DNA from: CAZCPB01 sp044223975
GTDB taxonomy: Bacteria; Planctomycetota; Phycisphaerae; Phycisphaerales; UBA1924
Assembly: GCA_044223975.1 (NCBI GenBank)
Contig: JBGALI010000002.1
Location: 186,001 to 250,000, forward strand
Length of the DNA: 64,000 nt
Direction: 5' to 3'
Shown here: one piece after another, positions 1-6,841 of the stretch
How positions within the stretch are numbered: position 1 is the first letter of the stretch
Layout: every line of letters starts with the position of its first letter
Translations under genes and position numbers: made by a program
Notes under the pieces: model-generated
What the model saw: only the letters and a program-made list of their open reading frames with translations
What the model was told of the DNA's origin: nothing
Databases searched by the model: none

Positions 1-68
1 CCGCCGGCGGCACACTCGCGGGTCGCTCGCGATCGCGCGTCGCCCGCAGGCCGCGCGGCGATAAGGGT

Positions 69-584
69 TCAGGTTCCGAACTTGCGGATCAGCTCCGCGA
101 TCCTCGCGAGGTGATAGTCGTCGTGCGCGCACACAAAGGCAACGGCGTCGACCAGACGCAACGAGACCTTCAGGCGCGGGTGCACGCTTACGCGTGAAAA
201 GTCCGCCTCGGCGAGTGATTCGAGCTTCACCGCCTGACGGGCACGCTCGCGCCGGAACGCCGCGAGCAGTTCCTTCACGTCCCGCGCGTTGTGATCCGCC
301 TCGTTGCTCGCGCGGTTGGTGATGTCCGCGGCACGAAGTTCGGGCTTCCCCGCCAGAAAATCATCGAGGCGCCCGTCCCACAAGGGCTCAAGGTCGAGCA
401 GGTGCCCGATGTTCTGGAGGATGGTCCAGCCGCCGTCGGAGCGTGTGAGCGCCCCGCGCGGCACGTCGCGGAGGCGATCCTCAAGGCGCGCGGGCGTGCC
501 GCGGAAGCGCTCGATAACGTCGGGGTAGGTGCGGACGTCGTCGGGGAACGAGAATTTCCGATCAACCCAGGGGAGCTTGGCCAT
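69..584 (-). CDS. DinB-like metal-dependent protein
   Basis: A 171-residue protein resembling the DinB/YfiT four-helix-bundle superfamily, whose members bind a divalent metal through three histidines and often act as thiol or small-molecule transferases. The family-typical histidines are visible in the segments IGHLLDLE (near residue 58) and AHDDYHLARI near the C-terminus, with a further candidate in NEADHN. The start at 584 is chosen because GAGGA lies about 7 bases upstream and the protein from MAKLPWV onward has the family length. A longer upstream frame would read through the palindromic repeat at 679-755. Substrate is unknown. It stands alone, followed on its 5' side by repeat DNA. Confidence 0.85.
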   Translation of the reverse strand: MAKLPWVDRKFSFPDDVRTYPDVIERFRGTPARLEDRLRDVPRGALTRSDGGWTILQNIGHLLDLEPLWDGRLDDFLAGKPELRAADITNRASNEADHNARDVKELLAAFRRERARQAVKLESLAEADFSRVSVHPRLKVSLRLVDAVAFVCAHDDYHLARIAELIRKFGT

Positions 585-678
585 CGTGAATCCTCGGGAC
601 GGGACTACGCCTTCGTATCCTTGATCGGCACACGTGGCACGTGTGGAGCCGCGGGGAGCCGCGGGGAGCCGCGTGGAG

Positions 679-755
679 CCGCCCACGGAAGTGGGCGGGC
701 CGAACTACCACGGACATCGTAATTTCAACCCGCCGCCTTCCGTCGGCGGCTCCAC
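679..755. repeat. REP/BIME-like element, family A, copy 1
   Basis: A 77-bp unit nearly identical to 1338-1414 and in the same orientation. It holds two hairpins: a GCCCAC/GTGGGC stem closed by a GGAA loop, and a CCGCCG/CGGCGG stem closed by a loop containing TTCC. The two loops are complementary, so the unit looks like two REP sequences in head-to-head orientation, as in enterobacterial BIMEs. It lies just past the stop of the transposase at 785-1291. Confidence 0.85.
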
Positions 756-784
756 AATAGCTCCGGGCTCCCCGCACTCTCCGC

Positions 785-1291
785 TCACATCCGCCCATCC
801 ACCGCGAACTCATCCCTCTCTCCCTGTTCGTCAAGCACATAACGAACCGCGCCCCCGACCGCTTCAGGGAACCACAAGTACCGTGTGCTGGACTGAGAAG
901 TCCATACCGGCGCTCGCGCCGCGCTCAGCCCCGCTTCGCGCAGCCGGCGCGTGGCCCACGCTTTAAACGAACCGGCAAGCTTGCCGGGCTCCGGTGATCG
1001 ACAGCCGACGACCAGGTGGACGTGTGTTGTGCGCACGTTCAGGGCCCCGAGCGTGCATTCCTTGAACGCCACGTGCTCGACAATCGAGTCGCGCACGACC
1101 CGGCGCATGCCTTCCGTCAAGACCACGGGCTCAGTCTTGAGCAGCCTCGCCTCGGCGCCCGCCAAGCCCTGATTCACAGCAAGCAACGGAGCCCCGTAAA
1201 GGTTGTGGGACGCTTCGACCGACCCACGTTCATCACCGTGGAGCCACGTTCCGTAGCACGACCACGTAAGGAAATACGCGAGCGGTGCCAT
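785..1291 (-). CDS. REP-associated tyrosine transposase (RAYT), Y1 family
   Basis: A 168-residue Y1 transposase-like protein (HUH endonuclease superfamily). The HUH motif is seen in THVHLVV, about two thirds along. A candidate catalytic tyrosine lies in VRYVLDEQG near the C-terminus, and the N-terminus (YFLTWSCYGTWLHG) matches the conserved opening of this transposase group. Such enzymes nick and join single-stranded DNA at REP palindromes. The gene lies between two direct copies of the same 77-bp double hairpin (679-755 and 1338-1414), as expected if these are its substrates. The start at 1291 (MAPLAYF) is chosen by similarity; no strong ribosome binding site is visible. The frame is intact. 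Confidence 0.88.
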   Translation of the reverse strand: MAPLAYFLTWSCYGTWLHGDERGSVEASHNLYGAPLLAVNQGLAGAEARLLKTEPVVLTEGMRRVVRDSIVEHVAFKECTLGALNVRTTHVHLVVGCRSPEPGKLAGSFKAWATRRLREAGLSAARAPVWTSQSSTRYLWFPEAVGGAVRYVLDEQGERDEFAVDGRM

Positions 1292-1337
1292 ATCAAGGAG
1301 TGTACCAACGACAGAACCACATGCACCCCGCGTGGCT

Positions 1338-1414
1338 CCGCCCACGGAAGTGGGCGGGCCGAACTACCACGGGCGTCGCAATTTCAACCCGCCGACTTCC
1401 GTCGGCGGCTCCAC
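1338..1414. repeat. REP/BIME-like element, family A, copy 2
   Basis: This is the direct-repeat partner of 679-755, located just upstream of the transposase start. Its second hairpin is a perfect 8-bp stem, CCGCCGAC/GTCGGCGG, with a TTCC loop. Its first hairpin is GCCCAC/GTGGGC with a GGAA loop. Only a handful of positions differ between the two copies. Confidence 0.85.
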
Positions 1415-1449
1415 GCACGCTCTACCCACGCGCCGCGCCAAAGCCCCAC

Positions 1450-2730
1450 TCATCCCATCGCCCGCTCGATGTCCCCGATGAGGTCCTGCGCATCCTCGAT
1501 CCCCACCGAGAACCGCACGAGCCCGTCCACGATGCCGAGCTTGGCACGGGCCTCGGCCGGCACCGACGCGTGCGTCATGATCGCCGGGTGCTCGATCAGC
1601 GACTCGACGCCGCCCAGCGACTCCGCAAGCGAGAACAGCTCGACACGCTCCAGGAACCGCCGCGCCTTGCCCAGGCCGCCCTTGAGCACGCACGTGATCA
1701 TGCCGCCGTGGGCCTTCATCTGCTTCTTGGCCAGCGCGTGCTGCGGGTGGCTGCGCAGGCCGGGGTAGTACACCCGCTCCACCTTGGGGTTCTTCTCCAG
1801 CCAGCGGGCGATCTTGAGCGCGTTCTCGCAATGCCGCTCCATCCGCACGTGCAGGGTCTTGGTCGAACGCAGCACCAGGAAGCAGTCCATCGGGCTCGGC
1901 ACGGCGCCCACCGCGTTCTGCACGAAGCGCAGGCGCTTGGCGATCGCGTCGTCGTTGACGACCAGCATCCCCCCCACCACATCGGAGTGCCCGCCGAGGT
2001 ACTTGGTGGAGCTGTGGCACACGATGTCGGCGCCCAGCGCCAGCGGTCTCTGAAGGAACGGGGTGGCGAACGTGTTGTCGACGACCACCCACGGGCGCTC
2101 GATGGGCCGGGCGCCGGGGATGGAGATCAACGGCAGTCCGGCCCCGGTGCTTTCGCCCCCCGCTCCTCGGACCCGCGCCGGTCCCGCGTGCCCTCGCCCC
2201 GACTTGAACTGGCGCGCGAGTTTCACGACGCCACGGATGTCGATGACCTTGAGCATCGGGTTGCTCGGCGTCTCCAGCCACACCAGGCGCGTCCGCGGCG
2301 TGATCGCCCGCTCCACCGCGCCAAGGTCGGTCATGTCGACGCGGGTGCAGGCGATGCCGAGTTGCTTGTACACCTTGTCGATCAGGCGAAAGCTGCCGCC
2401 ATACACGTCGTCCGAGAGCACGACGTGATCCCCGGCCGAGAGCTGGTGCACCACGCAGTCCATGGCGCCCAGGCCGCTCGAGAACGCCAGCCCGTGCCCG
2501 CCCCCCTCCAGCGCCGCCACGTTCTGCTCAAGCGCCGTGCGCGTGGGGTTCTTGGAGCGCGAGTAGTCGTACCCGTCCTTGAACTTGCCCGGCGATTCCT
2601 GCACGTACGTGCTGGTCATGTAGACCGGCGTCATGATGGCGCCCGTGGTCGGGTCGGGACTCTGCCCGGCGTGGATGGCGCGGGTGCCGAAGCGGTGTTC
2701 ACGGGCGCCGGGCGTGGTGCGGCTCTTCAT
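1450..2730 (-). CDS. Cys/Met metabolism PLP-dependent enzyme (cystathionine gamma-synthase/lyase family)
   Basis: A 426-residue fold-type I PLP enzyme of the trans-sulfuration family (MetB, MetC, CTH, methionine gamma-lyase). Seen: the phosphate-binding YSRSKNPTR segment near residues 56-64, the SSGLGAM cofactor loop near 84-90, the DNTFATPF segment near 218-225, and the PLP lysine in SSTKYLGGHSD at about residue 243. The length exceeds the usual 380-400 because about 36 extra residues, rich in Gly, Pro, Arg and Ala, lie between LARQF and WVVVDNTF. The frame remains open through the insert. Which reaction it performs cannot be decided from sequence alone; cystathionine gamma-synthase or lyase is most likely. 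It is transcribed alone, behind the terminator at 2797-2836. Confidence 0.93.
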   Translation of the reverse strand: MKSRTTPGAREHRFGTRAIHAGQSPDPTTGAIMTPVYMTSTYVQESPGKFKDGYDYSRSKNPTRTALEQNVAALEGGGHGLAFSSGLGAMDCVVHQLSAGDHVVLSDDVYGGSFRLIDKVYKQLGIACTRVDMTDLGAVERAITPRTRLVWLETPSNPMLKVIDIRGVVKLARQFKSGRGHAGPARVRGAGGESTGAGLPLISIPGARPIERPWVVVDNTFATPFLQRPLALGADIVCHSSTKYLGGHSDVVGGMLVVNDDAIAKRLRFVQNAVGAVPSPMDCFLVLRSTKTLHVRMERHCENALKIARWLEKNPKVERVYYPGLRSHPQHALAKKQMKAHGGMITCVLKGGLGKARRFLERVELFSLAESLGGVESLIEHPAIMTHASVPAEARAKLGIVDGLVRFSVGIEDAQDLIGDIERAMG

Positions 2731-2796
2731 GCGGTGCTCCTGGAGAGAGCACAGGATACGCGGTCACCGCCCCCCGCCGCGCCACGCCGCACGCCA

Positions 2797-2836
2797 GGAA
2801 AAGGGGGCCGCCCGGTGTTTCCGTCCCGGGCGGCCC
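2797..2836 (-). terminator. Rho-independent terminator of the kinase/response-regulator operon
   Basis: A perfect 11-bp stem (GGGCCGCCCGG at 2805-2815 pairing with 2826-2836) with a 10-base loop. On the minus strand it is followed by CCCCTTTT. It lies between the stop of the response regulator and the start of the PLP enzyme, so it should separate the two units. Confidence 0.75.
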
Positions 2837-2998
2837 GCGTGTCGGGCGACGGACGTGGTCCTCTCGCGCCTCTCGCGCCCGCCAGCGCACCGGGGGCAGG
2901 AAGCCGCGTGACGCGAGTCTCTCTCCCTCTCGCCGCGGAGGACACCGCCGACCGAACCATCACCACCGAACCATCTCAACTGAACCATCAACCGCCCG

Positions 2999-3676
2999 CT
3001 ACTTCTGCTCGCGCTGCCGCAGCACCTCGAGCGCGATCTCCATCATCGTCCGGCGCGAGTCCCTGGCCTTCTGCCGCAGCAGGTTCATCGCCTCAGGCTC
3101 GGTGATCGAGAACTGCTCCACCATGGCCCACTTGGCCGACTCGATGGTGCGCCGCTCCGCCAGCCTCCGCCGCAGATCCGAATTCTCGCGCTGCGTCGCC
3201 ATCAGCTGCGAGAACCGGCCCCAGGCGATCTCCATCGCGGCCCGCAGCTGCTCGGTCTCGACCGGCTTGACCAGGTACCCAAAGACCCCCGCGCTGCTCG
3301 CGGCCATGACCTGCTGCGGGTCCGAGTACGCCGACACGATCACCACCGGGATCGCCAGTTCCGCGAACATCTCCTCCGCGGCAGAGATCCCGTCCCGCTT
3401 GGGCATGCGGATGTCCAGCAGTGCAAGGTCGGGCAGCGCGACCCGCGCCAGGTCCACCGCCCGCTGACCGTCCGTCGCCGGGCCCACCGTCGTGTACCCA
3501 AGCTCCGCCAGCGCGAGCGCCAACGACGTGGCCACCAGGTGCTCGTCGTCGGCGACCAGCACGCGCCGGGGGTGCACCGGGATGCCCGACTGCGCGGCGG
3601 CCACGGCGGCCGGAACGGGACCGAGCGTGGACGTCGCGCTCTGGAATTTCACCACCGTCTCGTGTGACAAGCTCAT
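2999..3676 (-). CDS. Response regulator with ANTAR RNA-binding output domain
   Basis: A 225-residue response regulator. The receiver domain spans about residues 37-155, with the acidic pair in VADDE (43-44), the phospho-acceptor Asp88 in LLDIRMP and the conserved lysine in LVKPVE. The C-terminal 60 residues (MVEQFSITEPEAMNLLRQKA onward) fit the ANTAR domain, which binds paired hairpins in leader RNA and works by antitermination. This suggests post-initiation control of target transcripts. The ATG overlaps the stop of the kinase by four bases (ATGA), and AAGGAG precedes it, so the two are translationally coupled partners. Targets are unknown. Confidence 0.92.
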   Translation of the reverse strand: MSLSHETVVKFQSATSTLGPVPAAVAAAQSGIPVHPRRVLVADDEHLVATSLALALAELGYTTVGPATDGQRAVDLARVALPDLALLDIRMPKRDGISAAEEMFAELAIPVVIVSAYSDPQQVMAASSAGVFGYLVKPVETEQLRAAMEIAWGRFSQLMATQRENSDLRRRLAERRTIESAKWAMVEQFSITEPEAMNLLRQKARDSRRTMMEIALEVLRQREQK

Positions 3677-4623
3677 ACAAGGATCTCCTTGCGCGGAGCG
3701 TGGACCGCCAGGAACTGCGCGGGCGTGACCAGCGCGCCCTTCAGGCGTGCGCTCCACGTGCTTTCCGAACGTTCGAACATGACATCGCCGCGCAGGTCCG
3801 AGCGCGCGAAGCCCTCGATCAGCGGCAGGCCCACCCCGGAGCCGGCCTCGTCGCAGTCGTCCTTCGGGCACGAGACCAGCGGCGACTCCGACCACGACAT
3901 CTCCAGCGCCACGCCCTCGGCGCCCGGGCTAGCCTCCCACGACACGCTCACGGTCCCCTCGGGCATTCCCAGGGCGCCGTGCTTCATCGAGTTGGTCAGC
4001 ATCTCCTGCACGATCATCGCGAACGCACTGGCCTCGCCGGTGGTCAGCGGGACCGAGGGTCCGCGCACCTCGATCGACTGCCTCCGCGGGCCGGTCACGA
4101 TCGCGTCGCACACGCGCATCACCAGATTCAGCAGGTCGACCGGCGCGCCACCCGTGCGGTTGATGATGTCGTGCACTTCCTTCATCGCCCGGATCTTTCC
4201 CCGCAGCGCGTGGGAGATCTGCGCCGCCGGACGACCCGATTTCTCGTACAGCGAGATCAGCCCCGCCAGCCCCGCCAGGTTGTTCCGCACGCGATGGTCA
4301 AGCTCGCGCCGCAGCGCACTCTCGTGGTTCAGCGACCGCTCGCTGTCGGCCAGCGCCCTCCGCATGTCCGACTCCGCCGCCTCGCGCCGCAGCATCTCGC
4401 GCCGCGTCCGCAGCAGCAGCGCCAGCGTCCAGAACCCCGACAGGATGCTCAAGGGCATCGTCGCCGCCAAGCCCAGCCGCAGCCGCCCGCTCCACGACTC
4501 CGGGTCCGCAAAGAGCAGGATCGCGATGTCGGCGTTTGCGACCGCCGTCGCGATCAACGGGGCCGCCACCAGGGCCCACCGCGGCACCGAATTGTGGGTC
4601 GACTCGCTCGCACGCACGATCAT
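3673..4623 (-). CDS. HWE/HisKA_2-type membrane histidine kinase
   Basis: A 316-residue sensor kinase. Two hydrophobic segments (about residues 16-38 and 48-70) should form a hairpin in the inner membrane with almost no periplasmic sensor. A coiled linker follows, then the phospho-acceptor box RELDHRVRNNLAGL with His110, typical of HisKA_2/HWE kinases. The ATPase part contains EMLTNSMKHGA (N box) and GSGVGLPLI (G box). GGAGGTGA lies upstream of the ATG at 4623. It is the middle gene of a three-gene unit, 4 bases after the 77-residue gene and overlapping the ANTAR regulator. The signal sensed is unknown. Confidence 0.92.
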   Translation of the reverse strand: MIVRASESTHNSVPRWALVAAPLIATAVANADIAILLFADPESWSGRLRLGLAATMPLSILSGFWTLALLLRTRREMLRREAAESDMRRALADSERSLNHESALRRELDHRVRNNLAGLAGLISLYEKSGRPAAQISHALRGKIRAMKEVHDIINRTGGAPVDLLNLVMRVCDAIVTGPRRQSIEVRGPSVPLTTGEASAFAMIVQEMLTNSMKHGALGMPEGTVSVSWEASPGAEGVALEMSWSESPLVSCPKDDCDEAGSGVGLPLIEGFARSDLRGDVMFERSESTWSARLKGALVTPAQFLAVHAPRKEILV

Positions 4624-4627
4624 CGCC

Positions 4628-4861
4628 TCACCTCCGCCCCGCGCCGCGGCGCAACGCACGCTCCACACGGTCGATCATCCGATCCAGCGCGATCTCCAGC
4701 GCCCGCGCCTCGGTCCGCAGCGCTCTGCGCTGCATCGCCTCGGCCACGGCCTCCGACGATCCCGCACGCGCCCGCGCGACATCACCCCCGGCACCCGCGC
4801 CACCGCGTGCGCGCAGCCCGCCCCTCTGGATCAACAGCGATTTCAGTTCTGCCGTGGTCAT
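4628..4861 (-). CDS. Small helical protein co-transcribed with a two-component pair
   Basis: A 77-residue unrecognised protein, opening MTTAELKSLLIQRGG. The middle is rich in Gly, Ala and Arg, and the C-terminal half is predicted helical (alternating EARALEIALDRMIDRVERAL). AGGAGG lies 6 bases upstream of the ATG, and the stop is 4 bases before the kinase start, so it is clearly part of the operon. By position it could be an accessory or inhibitor of the kinase, but no known family is recognised. Confidence 0.7.
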   Translation of the reverse strand: MTTAELKSLLIQRGGLRARGGAGAGGDVARARAGSSEAVAEAMQRRALRTEARALEIALDRMIDRVERALRRGAGRR

Positions 4862-4993
4862 GGCCAACCTCCTGTTCCGTACGAGGGGGACACGCTCCCC
4901 GCTCACCCGCAACATCGTGGTCGCGCCGCACCGCACAAAACGTCGAACGCCGCAGCAGCCCTCGGGGCACCACTGCGGCGTCACGGCCGGATT

Positions 4994-5036
4994 TCGTCGG
5001 ACGGTCCGACGAACAGATTTGTTGCATCACTATATC
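4994..5036 (-). promoter_or_regulatory. Candidate promoter/operator of the kinase-ANTAR operon
   Basis: A perfect 9-1-9 inverted repeat (TCGTCGGAC, centre at 5003) lies about 135 bases upstream of the first gene of the operon. A minus-strand TATAGT at 5029-5034 sits next to it in an unusually AT-rich patch. The palindrome would fall just after the transcription start, a usual place for a repressor site. No clear -35 was found, so this is a moderate-confidence reading. Confidence 0.35.
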
Positions 5037-5130
5037 GCCCGCGCCGCCGATAGGTTCGAAGAAATCGTCACGATCTTTCGCGCCGGCGGGTATGCGAACG
5101 CCGCCCGCACACTGCGCCGAGCCTCGACTT

Positions 5131-5253
5131 CGCCCCAAAGGGGCGCACGGACATAGCCACGGGTGGAGCGCAGCGGGCGCCTCGCCCGCGGAGCGGAACC
5201 CGTGGAAAGGACCCCTCACACTCACTTGCACCCCGGAGGGGTGCGCGAAGCGT
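5131..5253. repeat. REP-like element, family B, copy 1
   Basis: A 123-bp unit repeated directly at 5982-6104. It contains three hairpins: CGCCCC/GGGGCG with an AAA loop (5131-5145), CCACGGGT (5157-5164) pairing with ACCCGTGG (5198-5205) around an inner GC-rich stem, and GCACCCC/GGGGTGC with a GGA loop (5228-5244). It flanks the Y1 transposase at 5461-5914 on its 5' side. Confidence 0.85.
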
Positions 5254-5460
5254 GCTGCCGATCTCTGGCGCCCGTTGAGCCACACACCCGCATCATCAGG
5301 GGCAAAGAAGAACTGGGAAGTAGTCATTGCCCCCGACACCACGGTCCCAGCCCCCGAAGGGACTTCCGCCCCCCCGACCACGCCCGTGCGCTCTATTGGG
5401 GGCGAGTACTCCGATGCCCACTCGCTTCGAGAGTATCTGTCCGCAAGATAAACTCGCGCC

Positions 5461-5914
5461 ATGCCAGGCACCTATTCACAGGTCCCTTCTGCACATCGTC
5501 TTCTCGACCAAGGGCCGACAACCATGGATCACGCCCGAGGTCCGCGACCGCCTGCACACTTTCATCGGCGGCGTCGTCGGCGACGAGAAGGGCTCGCTCC
5601 TGGCGATCGGCGGCATGCCCGACCACGAGCACCTGCTCGTACGCTGGCGGACCGACGAAGACATCGCAACGCTGATGCGGCACGTCAAGGCGCGGTCGTC
5701 GCGCTGGGTGCACGAAACGTTCCCGACGCTCCGTGCCTTCGCCTGGCAGGAGGGGTACTCGGTGTTCTCGGTGAGCAAGTCGGGAGAAGGCGACGTGCGC
5801 TCGTACATCGAGAATCAGGGGGAGCACCACAAGAAGTGGGATTTCAAAGCGGAGCTGCTGAAACTCCTGCGAGCGCACGAGGTCGAATTCGAAGAGAAGT
5901 ACGTGTTTGATTGA
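5461..5914 (+). pseudogene. IS200/RAYT-type Y1 transposase, frameshifted near its start
   Basis: The body encodes a Y1 transposase: LLHIVFSTKGRQPWIT at the N-terminus, the HUH motif in PDHEHLLVRW, FAWQEGYSVFSVSKS, a candidate catalytic tyrosine in YIENQGEHHKKWDF, and an end in FEEKYVFD. The conserved family start MPGTYSQ is encoded from the ATG at 5461, but in a different frame from the body. Removing one C from the CCC run at 5484-5486 restores a continuous MPGTYSQVLLHIVFST reading. The gene therefore appears inactivated by a single-base insertion, unless an upstream in-frame ATG at 5414 is used or the base is a sequencing error. It is bracketed by 123-bp direct repeats, its likely substrates. 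Confidence 0.8.
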
Positions 5915-5981
5915 ACCTCTCTTGTACCTGAGGTCGGCGTCGGACCTGTGCACGCGTTCGACCCCAAGGGGCGCCTGCCGT

Positions 5982-6104
5982 CGCCCCAAAGGGGCGCACG
6001 GGCGTAGCCACGGGTGGAGCGCAGCGGGCGCCCCGCCCGCGGAGCGGAACCCGTGGGAAGGACAACTCACACTCTCCAGCACCCCGGAGGGGTGCGCGAA
6101 GCGT
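5982..6104. repeat. REP-like element, family B, copy 2
   Basis: This is the direct-repeat partner of 5131-5253 with the same three hairpins and only scattered substitutions. It begins about 70 bases after the transposase stop. A further partial CCCC-AA-GGGG hairpin lies just before it, at about 5962-5971. Confidence 0.85.
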
Positions 6105-6192
6105 ACCAAGTCGGTCGCATCAGTGAACGGTTCGTCCGCCCCATCCGGGGCGGAGTAGCCAGGGAAGGAAAGGGACGTAGGAATGTCGCCTC

Positions 6193-6231
6193 CCACGGGT
6201 TCCGTCGGCGAGACGCCGACTCCACCCGTGG
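6193..6231. repeat. Inverted family-B-related hairpin
   Basis: A two-tier hairpin. CCACGGGT (6193-6200) pairs with ACCCGTGG (6224-6231), and inside it GTCGGCG (6204-6210) pairs with CGCCGAC (6214-6220). The outer stem is the same as the second stem of family B, followed by GCTACGCCCG, the reverse of the B flank. This suggests a partner in opposite orientation. Confidence 0.6.
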
Positions 6232-6320
6232 CTACGCCCGCGCGCTCCTTCGGAACGAAGACTCCGCGTTTCACCAACCTCGTGCGTTCACGTCCGCGCC
6301 TCGCTCAGTACACTGAAATC

Positions 6321-6779
6321 ATGCCTGACGCGCCCGATCCTGCTGATACAGGCATGCTCCGGAAGTTCCTCGCCGAGCGCGATGCGCCGTGCCCCGCGTG
6401 CTCGTACAACTTGCGGGGGTTGACGACCGACCTCTGCCCGGAGTGCAACCAGCCCCTCACGCTCCAGGTGGCACTCACCGAGCCCAAGCTGGCGTCGTTC
6501 GTGGCCGGTATCGTGGCGCTCTCGTGCGGGCCCGGCTTCTGTGCCGTGGTCTTGGTCTGGTCAATCATCAACGCCGGGGTGGGCCGGGGCGGACCTTCCG
6601 ATCGCGACTATGTCCCCCTGGTGAGCGGCGTGGTGTTCGGGGCGGTGACCATTCCCGTCTGGAACGCGCGGCGACGGCATTTCCTGGCCGCGGGTGCCCG
6701 ATCCCGGTGGATCGTCGTGGTGGTCGCGGGGCTGGTGGGCCTTGCCTTCGCCGTGTGGTTTTTCATCCTGGTGGCGTGA
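6321..6779 (+). CDS. Zinc-ribbon membrane protein (CPxC...CPEC type)
   Basis: A 152-residue protein with an N-terminal zinc ribbon: CPACSYNLRGL then CPECNQPL at about residues 24-42, four cysteines in all. At least three hydrophobic stretches follow (about 56-80, 92-110 and 128-150), the last forming the C-terminus. Small proteins with a CPxC-YNLRG-CPEC head and a membrane tail are common in Phycisphaerae; their function is unknown to me. The ATG at 6321 gives a complete ribbon. It lies 62 bases before SpoVR in the same direction and may be co-transcribed. Confidence 0.8.
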   Translation: MPDAPDPADTGMLRKFLAERDAPCPACSYNLRGLTTDLCPECNQPLTLQVALTEPKLASFVAGIVALSCGPGFCAVVLVWSIINAGVGRGGPSDRDYVPLVSGVVFGAVTIPVWNARRRHFLAAGARSRWIVVVVAGLVGLAFAVWFFILVA

Positions 6780-6841
6780 CCCCGACCCATTCGGCCCGGG
6801 GCGACGTATCGACAGGCAGGGATCTCGCCGATAACCACACC

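Noticed and set aside
585..686. N-terminal extension of the DinB-like protein to 686
   Set aside because: The extension reads through repeat DNA flanking the RAYT and the good ribosome binding site is at the internal ATG (584).
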